DNA of 52,685 bases from CAYMPW01 sp964558505 (GTDB taxonomy: Archaea; Thermoplasmatota; Thermoplasmata; Methanomassiliicoccales; Methanomethylophilaceae). Each line of letters begins with the position of its first letter. Positions within the stretch are counted from its first letter, which is position 1. Below the pieces are notes generated by a model, which was not told the DNA's origin, did no database searches, and worked only from the letters and a program-made list of their open reading frames with translations. Where the stretch lies: NCBI GenBank assembly GCA_964558505.1, contig CAZLEI010000007.1:1-52685 (forward strand). Reading direction: 5' to 3'. Of this stretch, positions 41,197 to 49,289 are shown in pieces. The translations under genes and the position numbers were made by a program.

Positions 41197-42285
41197 ATGG
41201 ACAGCATGACACCCGTAGAGAGAGCGACAGCCGCCCTTCAGAACGAGAAGGTCGACAGGCTGACGACATATCCCATAGCATGCGGTGTCTGCAGGAAGCT
41301 CATCGGCGACGGAACACTGTCTTACCGCGACTGGTGCAACGATCCCAAGCTGTTCGCAGAGGCATTCATCAAGGGACAGGAGTACTTCGGATTCGATTTC
41401 GCCATCGGCCTCATGGACCTTTCCGTCATGGCCGGCGACCTCGGCGCCCACGTCAGGATGGACGATCAGAACACTCCGTTCGTCGACAAGCACATAGTCA
41501 ACAGCATGGAGGACTACGAGAAGTTCGAGGTTCCCGACGTGAAGAAGGGAAGGACCGGAGTGCTGATCGAGGGAACGAAGATAATCGCCGATCACCTCAA
41601 GGGAAAGGTCGTAACATCCTCGTTCATCGAGGGTCCGCTGCTCGCCCTGTCCCAGAGCACAGGTGCCGAGAGGCTCTTCATGGACATGTTCACCGACCCT
41701 GCGCCCATACACAAGGCCCTGGGGGTCATGACTGAATACGATTCCGAGATCGTCAAGGCGTTCGGGCAGACAGGCATCGAAGCAGTCTGCTGGGATTACC
41801 TCTGGGGCAACTACGCATGCCTGGGAGACGACGAGTACGGCGAGTTCGAGGGCAACAAGTATGCCAAGAGGTTGAACGAGGAGGTCGTGAGCGAAGGCAT
41901 GGCAGTGGCCATCCACAACTGCGCCGACCTGCCCCATCTGGACACCCAGATCAAGAAGTTCAAGCCCGCGATATACTCGATGGCGTACTACCCTCAGATA
42001 GAAGGGTCCCCCACCGCAGCGCAGACCATCGAGCAGGGATACGCAGACCATTGCCTCGTGGCAGGACAGATCGATCCTCAGATCTTCATCAGAGGAACCG
42101 TCGATAAGGTGACCGAGGTCACCAAGGGACTCTGTCAAGAGGTAAAGACCGCATTGTGCAAGCGCGGACTGAACTCCAGCTACTGCATTGCCAGCGGTTG
42201 CGAGGTGCCTCCTGACCTGAGCTGCAAGCTTGAGAACATCAAGGCAGTCGTGGATGCCACGGACAAGTACGGACGCATGGATTGA
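41197..42285 (+). CDS. UroD-family corrinoid methyltransferase (MtaA/MtbA-like)
   Basis: 362 residues, uroporphyrinogen decarboxylase fold. The zinc ligands of methylcobamide:CoM methyltransferases are conserved as H240-x-C242 (AIHNCADL) and C335 (IASGCEVPPD). IEGPLLALSQ and the GQIDPQIFIRGT block match the MtaA/MtbA layout. It would move the methyl group from the corrinoid protein encoded just upstream to coenzyme M or another thiol. It is more divergent than typical MtbA, so acceptor and partner are inferred. Confidence 0.85.
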   Translation: MDSMTPVERATAALQNEKVDRLTTYPIACGVCRKLIGDGTLSYRDWCNDPKLFAEAFIKGQEYFGFDFAIGLMDLSVMAGDLGAHVRMDDQNTPFVDKHIVNSMEDYEKFEVPDVKKGRTGVLIEGTKIIADHLKGKVVTSSFIEGPLLALSQSTGAERLFMDMFTDPAPIHKALGVMTEYDSEIVKAFGQTGIEAVCWDYLWGNYACLGDDEYGEFEGNKYAKRLNEEVVSEGMAVAIHNCADLPHLDTQIKKFKPAIYSMAYYPQIEGSPTAAQTIEQGYADHCLVAGQIDPQIFIRGTVDKVTEVTKGLCQEVKTALCKRGLNSSYCIASGCEVPPDLSCKLENIKAVVDATDKYGRMD

Positions 42286-42374
42286 GCCACTCATCCTCCT
42301 CTAAACATCTTCCAAACCTCTTTCGCCGGTCCCTCTTCAACGATACCGGCATCCAACCACTATGGTGAAAGATC

Positions 42375-42689
42375 ATGAATTACGGTTATTACGAAGCAAT
42401 GAGGGCAAAGGGGATCCCCTACGAGACGACAGCATCCGTCAGGAAGTTCTCGTGCCCGAACTGCGGTTTCAGTTTCTCGCTTGTATACGCCCGCACTTTC
42501 GCCTGCCAGGGCTGTTCGGAAGCAACGCGCGGATGCCCCAAGGTGAGATGTGCCAAGTGCGATCACGAATTCTTCCTGAAGGACACCCCCGATATCTGCG
42601 GCGACCTGCAGCAGCGCTTCATGTCCGACCACATTTGCGACATCGTCAACAAGCGCTACGACGATATGGGCATCAAGGCCAACAGGTGA
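42375..42689 (+). CDS. Small zinc-ribbon protein
   Basis: 104 residues with four Cys pairs or singles: FSCPNCGFSF, FACQGCSEA, RGCPKVRCAKCDHEF and DICGDL. Probably binds two zinc ions or an Fe-S cluster. GGTGA precedes ATG 42375, and no TATA box is visible in the 89-bp spacer, so it likely reads through from the methyltransferase gene. TGATG junction with the following ASKHA gene. Function unknown; metal delivery or assembly for the methyl-transfer proteins is a guess from context. Confidence 0.75.
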   Translation: MNYGYYEAMRAKGIPYETTASVRKFSCPNCGFSFSLVYARTFACQGCSEATRGCPKVRCAKCDHEFFLKDTPDICGDLQQRFMSDHICDIVNKRYDDMGIKANR

Positions 42690-44671
42690 TGGCATTGCGC
42701 ATAGGTCTCGGATTGGACACGGGCGGCACGTACACCGACGCCGTCCTTCTGGATATGGATACAAACGAGATCCTCGCGAAGAACAAAGCATTCACAACGA
42801 AGAAGAATCTGGCAGAAGGCCTCGGAGAGGCGATCTCCTCCTTCAATGGGAATCTCCTGTCGTCAGTCTGCCTTGTGTCGCTTTCGTCCACGTTGGCAAC
42901 GAACTCCGTGGTCGAGGGGAAGGGATGCAGGGTCGCCCTCATATGCTCGGGCAGGGGATATGACGGACAGGTGCCGGTGGAGATGAAGACGACGGTGGCC
43001 GGATCGCATGATGTGTCCGGTAACGAGGACCAGCCCTTGGATGAAGCGGCCGTCGGGGATTTCATAGACTCGTTGGACGGCAAGGTGGATTGCGTCGCCG
43101 TCACAGGATACATGGCCGTGCGCAATCCCGAGCACGAGATCGCCGTGCGCAGGATGGTAGAGGAGAGACTCGATGTCCCCGTGGTCTGCGGGCATGAGCT
43201 GTCCTCATCGCTGGGATTCAGGGAGAGGGCGACGACGACGATACTGAACGCCCGTCTGATCCCGGTCATAAAGGACCTTATAATCTCAGTTAGGAAGATA
43301 ATGGCCCTCTACAGCATCCGTGCGCCGCTGATGGTTGTCAAAGGGGACGGCTCCGTAGTGGACGAAGCAGTCGCCGAGCGCCGTCCGGTTGAGACCATAC
43401 TTTCCGGCCCTGCCGCCAGCATCTCGGGTGCCAGCATCATGACGGGCCTTTCAGATGCGGTCGTCGTCGACATCGGCGGGACCACCACGGACATCGGCAT
43501 CCTGCGCGACGGACATCCTGCTGTGGATAACGACGGGGCAGTGATCGGAGGCTTCAAGACCCATGTGCGTGCGGCCGAGATATTCACGTCCGGGATCGGA
43601 GGGGACAGCAGGATCGTCGTCAACGGAGGCGAAGCCCTCCTCATGCCGAAACGCGTGATGCCGCTCTGCACGGCCGTCGAACAGTGGCCGGAGATCCGCG
43701 GAATGCTGGCGGATGCCCTGGAGACCGATCCGCACAGGACCTATGAGACGATGGACCTGGACAACCTGATACTGGAATCCGAATTCTTCGTTTCCCTCAG
43801 GAGGATCGTCAACGATCCCGTTTCAGAAACGGACCGGCGGTTCCTGCAGGCCTTATCCGGCGGGCCGCTGACCCTGCGGGAGGCCGGGAGGCGCATAGAC
43901 GTCCATCCTCTTCACATCAATCTCCATAAGCTCGAAGAGCGCAATCTGGTCCAGAGGATCGGATTCACACCCACGGACATACTGCACGCAGAAGGCACAT
44001 TGTCCATATACGATGCCGAGGCTTCACGTCTGGGTCTGTCATATCTTGCTCGCAAGGCCGGTCTCGGGGACAGTGACATGGCCTCTATGCTGAGGGAGAA
44101 GGTCGTATGCAAGATCGCCCGGGAGATCCTGGGGAAACTGATGTACGACGAGACGGGGTCGTCTGTCGCATGCCCGGCGCTGAACGATCTGAAAGAGAAG
44201 GTGGTCCGCCGCAGCAAAGGCCGTGATTTCTCATGCAACGTGACATTGAACAAACCGATCATCGGCATCGGCGCACCCGTGGATGCTTGGCTGCCCGAGG
44301 TGGCGGCGAGGTTCTCCACGGAATACGTCTCCCCGCAGGACCATGACGTGGGGAATGCGGTCGGTGCGATATCCGGATGCATACAGGAATCGATCACGGC
44401 CGTCGTGGAACCGTCTGCCCGTCCCGGCGGGAAGTGCACGGTGTTCTCCAGTCTCGGCCGCATGGAATTCGACAGCGTATCGGAGGCCGTATCGTCGACG
44501 CTGGATATGTGCGCAGCGCATGCGAAGGCGATGGCCGAGGAGTCAGGAGCCGAGTCTGTGACCATATCATACGACCGCAAGGACCGCACATACACCGATC
44601 TGAACGGCGGAGATGTGCTGATGGACGTCACATTGAAGATCGTCGCGACCGGAAGACCCAAGCTCTCATAA
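42689..44671 (+). CDS. Hydantoinase/oxoprolinase (HyuA) family ASKHA protein
   Basis: 660 residues. LGLDTGGTYTDAVLLD (DTGGT at 10-14) is the first phosphate motif of the hydantoinase A/oxoprolinase N-domain; STLATNSVVEGKG, VTGYMAVRNPEHE, ILSGPAASISGASIM and VVVDIGGTTTDIGIL follow in family order. The central ~residues 380-450 look like a winged-helix insertion (LTLREAGRRIDVHPLHINLHKLEERNLVQR). No HyuB partner is adjacent. Because the ASKHA fold is shared with RamA-type corrinoid activators, it could be an ATP-dependent activator of the neighbouring corrinoid protein; this is inference. Confidence 0.82.
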   Translation: MALRIGLGLDTGGTYTDAVLLDMDTNEILAKNKAFTTKKNLAEGLGEAISSFNGNLLSSVCLVSLSSTLATNSVVEGKGCRVALICSGRGYDGQVPVEMKTTVAGSHDVSGNEDQPLDEAAVGDFIDSLDGKVDCVAVTGYMAVRNPEHEIAVRRMVEERLDVPVVCGHELSSSLGFRERATTTILNARLIPVIKDLIISVRKIMALYSIRAPLMVVKGDGSVVDEAVAERRPVETILSGPAASISGASIMTGLSDAVVVDIGGTTTDIGILRDGHPAVDNDGAVIGGFKTHVRAAEIFTSGIGGDSRIVVNGGEALLMPKRVMPLCTAVEQWPEIRGMLADALETDPHRTYETMDLDNLILESEFFVSLRRIVNDPVSETDRRFLQALSGGPLTLREAGRRIDVHPLHINLHKLEERNLVQRIGFTPTDILHAEGTLSIYDAEASRLGLSYLARKAGLGDSDMASMLREKVVCKIAREILGKLMYDETGSSVACPALNDLKEKVVRRSKGRDFSCNVTLNKPIIGIGAPVDAWLPEVAARFSTEYVSPQDHDVGNAVGAISGCIQESITAVVEPSARPGGKCTVFSSLGRMEFDSVSEAVSSTLDMCAAHAKAMAEESGAESVTISYDRKDRTYTDLNGGDVLMDVTLKIVATGRPKLS

Positions 44672-46576
44672 GTCCCAGTCTATCCTGTAGCAGGATGCGG
44701 GTATCTTTATCTCCACGGTGGTCCCGATGTCCGGGTCTCCGACCTCTCTGATGTCGAAATTGGATGCCCGGGCGATATTGTACGCGAGATAGATTCCCCA
44801 TCCGTATTTCATCTTCTTACCCGAGAAGAAGCTCGATTTGAGCTCCCTCGGGATGCCGGCCCCGTTGTCGCTGTAATCGATGATCAGGTCGCCATCCTCT
44901 GTCTTGCATTTGATGGAGCACCCGGTGGCATTGCCCTCCTGTTTCTTCATGGAGTACTGCATCAGATGCGAGATGACGAGATGGAATGTGGGATCGGCAA
45001 GGATGATGACCCCCTTGACGCGGCACACGACGGCATCCTCCGGGATGTCCTGTTCTCCCATGGCCCTCTGGATTATGTCCGAGAGGGTCTGCCATACCGG
45101 CTTCTCCACGCCGACGTTGCGGCATTCCTTGGAGAAACGGCACAGGTTGCGGAGGTCCTTGATGTGGCTGTTTATCGCGAGCTTCACCGAAGCGTCGTCC
45201 ACGCAATCAATGACGCATTCCATGTCATTGACCGATCTGTTGAACCTTTCATCTATGACCGTGTCGAGTACCCGTATATGCTCGATGCTGGATCTCAGCG
45301 CCTTGTCGGATGATACGTTCTGGGTTATGTCGTCTATGTAGACGGAGTATCTCACGACGGTGTCGTTGAAGTCCTTGTTCATGTTCACGATGACCTTGAT
45401 GTCCATCGGCATGCCGTTGTACAGGAGAGAATGCTCGAACGTCTCCGCCTTACGGGTGCCCTTGACATGTTCCAGATCTTCCAGGATCTTCTTGGATATC
45501 TCGCTGGAGTATGTGTTCAGAGGTCCGCGGGTCAGGCACAGCGAGTGCGGGGATATCAGCGATTTGGCATATCCGTTGCATTCGAGGACGTTGAACATCC
45601 CGTCCAGGAACATGATGCCGATCGGAGCGTTGGAGAGCACATCATCCAGACTCGCCTTCGTCCTCTCCGATTCATCCTCCATCATCCTCTCGTGGTAAAT
45701 GGACATGAGGTCCTCCATGAGCAGGATGAACTGTATCTCGTCATCGTGGGTGTATTCCGTCACCTTGTTGCCGACGCCTGCCGTGGCAACGATCTTCATG
45801 TTATGGAACACCGGGATCATGAGGAGCCTGTTGAGCGGGACATGTCCCATCGGGGTCCCCTTCTTGGGATACCTGTCATCTTTGGCGTAGTTGTTGATGA
45901 CGACAGACCTCTGCCTGCGGAGCGGCTCCCCCCACACGCCCATGTCCTCGACATCGTAATCGATGGGCTTGTCGTTCATCTTGCATTCTGCCAGCCCTCC
46001 GCGGGACCAGGCGAGCATCCTGACCTTCCCCGTGTTCTGGTCGTATGTGGATATGTACCCCATCTGGCTGCCTGTGAGGGAGACGCTCTCCTCCAACGCG
46101 TAGTTCAATATCTTGTGGAACGGTTTGTCGCGCATCTTGGCAAGGGTGATGAGCGCATCCATGCGTCTTTCGTTGAGGGCACGGTCGGCCTCCAAACGCT
46201 TCTTCTCCGAGCAGATGACGATCTTGGACGAGAGGTTCATGTAGAAATTCAGTCCCTGTTCGCGGGAGATGTAATCATCGATCTTGCATTCGAACGCCTT
46301 GATCGCCACATCCCCGTCCGCTTGGCGGGTCATCACGATGAACGGGCGCAGGTCGTTCCTGCGGTTCATATCGTTGAACAGCGAGAACGCATCGGTGGCG
46401 GGCGGGGCATGCTCGCAGACGACGACGTCAACCTGGGTCTGCGATATCAGCGTCTCTGTCGCAGCCTCCTTTGTATCGGCAGTCAGGACCTCGATGTCGT
46501 CATTCACGTTCTTGAGGAATCTCTTGGCCTGAGCGAGGAACTCCGTATCGCTGCTGACGACCAATGTGCCATACAT
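44666..46576 (-). CDS. Sensor protein: pseudo-receiver, GAF, PAS, HATPase
   Basis: 636 residues, soluble. Residues 1-~125 form a receiver-like domain in which the phospho-acceptor position appears to be Glu (E55, VVVCEHAPP) and the conserved Lys is Arg. A GAF domain (~145-310) of the methanogen/sulfate-reducer type follows, with AWSRGGLAECKMNDKP (C198), GVWGEPLRRQRSVVINNY, GHVPLNRLLMIPVF and TAGVGNK. A PAS region (~315-430) leads to a HATPase domain (YSDNGAGIP, YGWGIYLAYNIA) with a poor N box. No clear histidine box. Overlaps the ASKHA gene by 6 bp tail to tail. TATA at 46598-46606 gives a leaderless start. Confidence 0.85.
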   Translation of the reverse strand: MYGTLVVSSDTEFLAQAKRFLKNVNDDIEVLTADTKEAATETLISQTQVDVVVCEHAPPATDAFSLFNDMNRRNDLRPFIVMTRQADGDVAIKAFECKIDDYISREQGLNFYMNLSSKIVICSEKKRLEADRALNERRMDALITLAKMRDKPFHKILNYALEESVSLTGSQMGYISTYDQNTGKVRMLAWSRGGLAECKMNDKPIDYDVEDMGVWGEPLRRQRSVVINNYAKDDRYPKKGTPMGHVPLNRLLMIPVFHNMKIVATAGVGNKVTEYTHDDEIQFILLMEDLMSIYHERMMEDESERTKASLDDVLSNAPIGIMFLDGMFNVLECNGYAKSLISPHSLCLTRGPLNTYSSEISKKILEDLEHVKGTRKAETFEHSLLYNGMPMDIKVIVNMNKDFNDTVVRYSVYIDDITQNVSSDKALRSSIEHIRVLDTVIDERFNRSVNDMECVIDCVDDASVKLAINSHIKDLRNLCRFSKECRNVGVEKPVWQTLSDIIQRAMGEQDIPEDAVVCRVKGVIILADPTFHLVISHLMQYSMKKQEGNATGCSIKCKTEDGDLIIDYSDNGAGIPRELKSSFFSGKKMKYGWGIYLAYNIARASNFDIREVGDPDIGTTVEIKIPASCYRIDWDL

Positions 46577-46597
46577 GCCGAGTCATAACCTTTCGGG

Positions 46598-46606
46598 AAA
46601 TATAAA
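46598..46606 (-). promoter_or_regulatory. TATA box of sensor gene, leaderless
   Basis: TTTATATTT on the minus strand, centred 26 bp from ATG 46576. Confidence 0.6.
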
Positions 46607-46727
46607 CATGCCCGCCTCCCCTCCCCATCGGAGATGTATCGTCTGCGGTGCAGCTTTCCCGTGCGGCCATGTCGTCGGAGATGCAGGGATGCGCCTCGGG
46701 CCTCAGATGCCCCGGATGACCAGCAAC

Positions 46728-46736
46728 GTTATACAA
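46728..46736 (+). promoter_or_regulatory. TATA box of carS-pyrE operon
   Basis: GTTATACAA predicts transcription start near 46758; AAAGGAG at 46758-46764 then lies at the very 5' end, 7 nt before GTG 46772. Confidence 0.5.
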
Positions 46737-46771
46737 TCGGTCGCCAATCATCTGCGAAAGGAGTTGCGCCT

Positions 46772-47344
46772 GTGGAAGCAATGGATGTTCTCGTCATCAT
46801 GGGCCTGGGCCTTTGGCTCTTCCTGCCTGCGATGCTGCCCAACTCGGCAGCGGTCATATTCGGCGGCGGGACGCCCGTCGATTTCGGGAAGAGCTGGAAG
46901 GGACGCAGGATCCTCGGAGACGGCAAGACGTGGAGGGGTTTGATCGGCGGAGGCCTCTGCGGGGTCGCCCTCGGACTGCTGCTTATCGGCATAGCGTCCA
47001 TCTGGGACCCGGGATCGTATTGGGGCTACGGCCCATTCTGGTCTAATGTCGGGATCCTGTTCTGCCTCTCGTTCGGAGCACTGTTCGGCGATATGCTGGG
47101 CTCGTTCCTGAAGAGGAGGCTGGGGATCGAGAGAGGGGAGAAGTTCCCTGTCATGGACCAGTACGACTTCGTGATAGGCGCCTTCCTGATAACATCGATC
47201 TTCTACCCCAACTGGGTATACGCGAATTACATAGAAGGCTGGCACATCATCGCTTTGCTGTTCCTCCTCCTCATAATGTTCGGCATCCACCGTTACGTCA
47301 ACATAATCGCGTTCAAGCTGGGGCTCAAAGACGAACCGTGGTGA
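46772..47344 (+). CDS. carS: CDP-archaeol synthase
   Basis: 190 residues with five or so membrane segments, CarS family. LPNSAAVIFGGGTPVDFGKSW near the N-terminus, GDGKTWRGLIGGG and SFLKRRLGIERGEKFPVMDQYDF are diagnostic. Uses CTP to activate unsaturated archaetidic acid to CDP-archaeol for polar lipid synthesis. GTG 46772 is preferred over ATG 46781 because AAAGGAG lies 7 nt upstream; longer frames start before the transcript. Confidence 0.93.
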   Translation: MEAMDVLVIMGLGLWLFLPAMLPNSAAVIFGGGTPVDFGKSWKGRRILGDGKTWRGLIGGGLCGVALGLLLIGIASIWDPGSYWGYGPFWSNVGILFCLSFGALFGDMLGSFLKRRLGIERGEKFPVMDQYDFVIGAFLITSIFYPNWVYANYIEGWHIIALLFLLLIMFGIHRYVNIIAFKLGLKDEPW

Positions 47345-47348
47345 TAAC

Positions 47349-47882
47349 ATGAGCAAGATATCTGAAGCATTGAAGGCGTGCGGCGCACTCCAGTTCGGGG
47401 ATTTCACATTGGCATCCGGGGCGAAGAGCCCTTATTACATAGATATCAAGAAGGCGAGCACGGATCCGAAGGTCCTGAAGCTGATAGCCGAGCTCATGGC
47501 CGAGATCATGGCGGAGAAGGGCATACGCCCGGACAGGATCGCGGGCGTGGTGCTCGGCTCTGTCCCGCTCGCCACGGCGCTGTCGTTGGAGACGGGCATA
47601 CCGTTCATAATGGTCCGCAAGGAGAAGAAGGACCACGGGACGGGCAAGCTCATCGAGGGGGTCCTGTCAGCCGGGGACAAGGTGCTCGTCGTGGAGGACG
47701 TCATCACCACCGCGGGGTCCAGCATAGCAGCCATCGCCATCATGAGGGCAGAGGGAGCGGTGGTGGAGAACGTGATCTCCGTCATAGACCGCGAGTCCGG
47801 CGGACCGCAGGCGCTGGCAGACATAGGCGTGGCGCTGTTGCCACTGACCACGGCCTCGGAGATCCTGGACGGGAAGAGATGA
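47349..47882 (+). CDS. pyrE: Orotate phosphoribosyltransferase
   Basis: 177 residues; orotate + PRPP -> OMP + PPi. LASGAKSPYYIDIKKASTDP, RKEKKDHGTGKLIEG and the PRPP motif VLVVEDVITTAGSSI. GGTGATAAC precedes ATG 47349. ATGA overlap with the uracil-DNA glycosylase gene, pairing a pyrimidine synthesis enzyme with a uracil repair enzyme. Confidence 0.95.
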   Translation: MSKISEALKACGALQFGDFTLASGAKSPYYIDIKKASTDPKVLKLIAELMAEIMAEKGIRPDRIAGVVLGSVPLATALSLETGIPFIMVRKEKKDHGTGKLIEGVLSAGDKVLVVEDVITTAGSSIAAIAIMRAEGAVVENVISVIDRESGGPQALADIGVALLPLTTASEILDGKR

Positions 47883-48403
47883 GGCCCGATCCTGACTGCC
47901 GCCTGTGCCCTCTGGCCGAGGGACGTACGAGCATCGTCATGCCGGACGGGGAGCCCGGGGGCGTGGTGCTGGTGGGCGAGGGCCCGGGGGAGAACGAGGA
48001 TCTGCAGGGAAGGCCGTTCGTCGGCAGGTCCGGGAAGATACTGGAGGAGGCCATGGGGGCCGCAGGGCTGTCCCGGTCCGACGTGATGATCACCAACACC
48101 GTCAAATGCAGGCCGCCCGGGAACCGCGATCCCACCGCGGAAGAGATGGCCGCCTGCCGCCCGTTCCTGGAATCGGAGCTGGCATCATGCAGACTGATCG
48201 TTGGTCTGGGTCTGTCCGCGTGCAGGGATGTGGCAGGGATATCGGGAAGGATGTCCGATATCGCCAACACCGAGACGACCGTATGCATGGGGGGCAGGGA
48301 GGTCCCGTTCATAGCGACGTATCATCCTGCCGCCTGCATATACAGCAAGGCTGCCCGCGAAGGCCTGAGGATCACGATGGAGACCGTCAGGGGGCGCATC
48401 TGA
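47879..48403 (+). CDS. Type 4 uracil-DNA glycosylase ([4Fe-4S])
   Basis: 174 residues. GEGPGENEDLQGRPFVGRSG is the active-site block, TYHPAACIYS the second. Four Cys of the Fe-S cluster are seen: CRLC at the N-terminus, VKCRPPGNRDPTAEE and MAACRPFLE. Removes uracil from deaminated DNA in base-excision repair. Confidence 0.94.
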   Translation: MRPDPDCRLCPLAEGRTSIVMPDGEPGGVVLVGEGPGENEDLQGRPFVGRSGKILEEAMGAAGLSRSDVMITNTVKCRPPGNRDPTAEEMAACRPFLESELASCRLIVGLGLSACRDVAGISGRMSDIANTETTVCMGGREVPFIATYHPAACIYSKAAREGLRITMETVRGRI

Positions 48404-49170
48404 TGGATGTCTCCGGATTCATGATCGACATGGACGGCACCATATACAAGGGCGGGATCCTCATCCCCGGGGCGGTGGAGTTCATAGAGGCCCTGAAGGC
48501 CAAAGGGATCCCCTTCGTGTTCTTGACCAACAATTCCTCCAATGCCCGTTCCCATTATTCGGAGAAGCTCGAACGGATGGGTTTCCGCGTGTCGGAGGAC
48601 AACGTGCTGACGTCCACCGTTGCGACCGTCCGTTTCCTGAGGGACGAACGGCCGGGATGCAGAGCGTACGTCCTGGCATCGCCGGAGGTCGAAGCGGAGT
48701 TCGCGGAGGCCGGGATAACGGTAACCGACGAGCTTCCCGATACGGTGGTCCTCACGTTCGACAAGACCATCGATTTCGGGAAGATAAACAACGCATACCA
48801 CTTCATCATGGCCGGAGCGGAGTTCGTGGCCACTCACCCGGACGACCTGTGCCCGACCGAGGACGGTTACGACGTGGACATAGGCGGGTTCATCCGCCTG
48901 CTGGAATCTCTCACCGGGAAGAAGGCGCTGGTCGTGGGCAAGCCGAATGCCAGGATGCTGCACATGGCCGCGGCGGAGATGGGCGTCGACCCTGCCCGCA
49001 CGGTCATGGTGGGGGACCGTCTGTACACTGACATGAAGATGGCAGAGGACGCGGGGACCGCATCGATCCTGGTGCTTTCGGGCGAGACGTCCAGAGAGGA
49101 CCTGGAGCGTTCGGGCATGAGGCCCACCCACGTCTTGGATTCGGTGAAGGACATCTTGGGATTGCTTTAA
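48403..49170 (+). CDS. HAD-superfamily phosphatase (NagD/subclass IIA)
   Basis: 255 residues. FMIDMDGTIYKG holds the nucleophile and acid Asp; FLTNNSSNARSHYSEKL is the typical IIA block; VGKPNARMLHMAA and MVGDRLYTDMKMAEDAG complete the HAD motifs. The substrate is unknown; relatives hydrolyse nucleotides, phosphoglycolate or glycerol phosphate. Joined to the glycosylase gene by TGATG. Confidence 0.9.
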   Translation: MDVSGFMIDMDGTIYKGGILIPGAVEFIEALKAKGIPFVFLTNNSSNARSHYSEKLERMGFRVSEDNVLTSTVATVRFLRDERPGCRAYVLASPEVEAEFAEAGITVTDELPDTVVLTFDKTIDFGKINNAYHFIMAGAEFVATHPDDLCPTEDGYDVDIGGFIRLLESLTGKKALVVGKPNARMLHMAAAEMGVDPARTVMVGDRLYTDMKMAEDAGTASILVLSGETSREDLERSGMRPTHVLDSVKDILGLL

Positions 49171-49185
49171 ATCGACCGCCGTTAA

Positions 49186-49200
49186 CATATATTTATATTG
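49186..49200 (+). promoter_or_regulatory. TATA region of smc
   Basis: CATATATTTATATTG is the only AT-rich element in the 119-bp spacer before smc; transcription would start near 49220. Confidence 0.55.
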
Positions 49201-49202
49201 TT

Positions 49203-49225
49203 CGGACGTGTTGTAGATACGTCCG
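49203..49225. promoter_or_regulatory. Inverted repeat at predicted smc transcription start
   Basis: CGGACGT-(9 nt)-ACGTCCG, perfect 7-bp arms, directly downstream of the TATA region. Suitable for an operator or 5'-UTR stem-loop. Confidence 0.55.
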
Positions 49226-49289
49226 CATACGCGGGCATATGGGATGCAGTCGGGGCCAGGGCCTCAGGACGCCCCTTGAGGGGTGCAGT

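Noticed and set aside
40557..44671. Pyrrolysine-type in-frame amber codon in the methyltransferase locus
   Set aside because: All four genes are open without internal TAG, and no MtmB/MtbB/MttB-like sequence is present.
46566..46943. Short plus-strand frame with CIVCGAAFPCGH, zinc-ribbon-like
   Set aside because: It starts over the sensor gene promoter and runs into carS in another frame with no stop between; the Cys pattern is probably chance.
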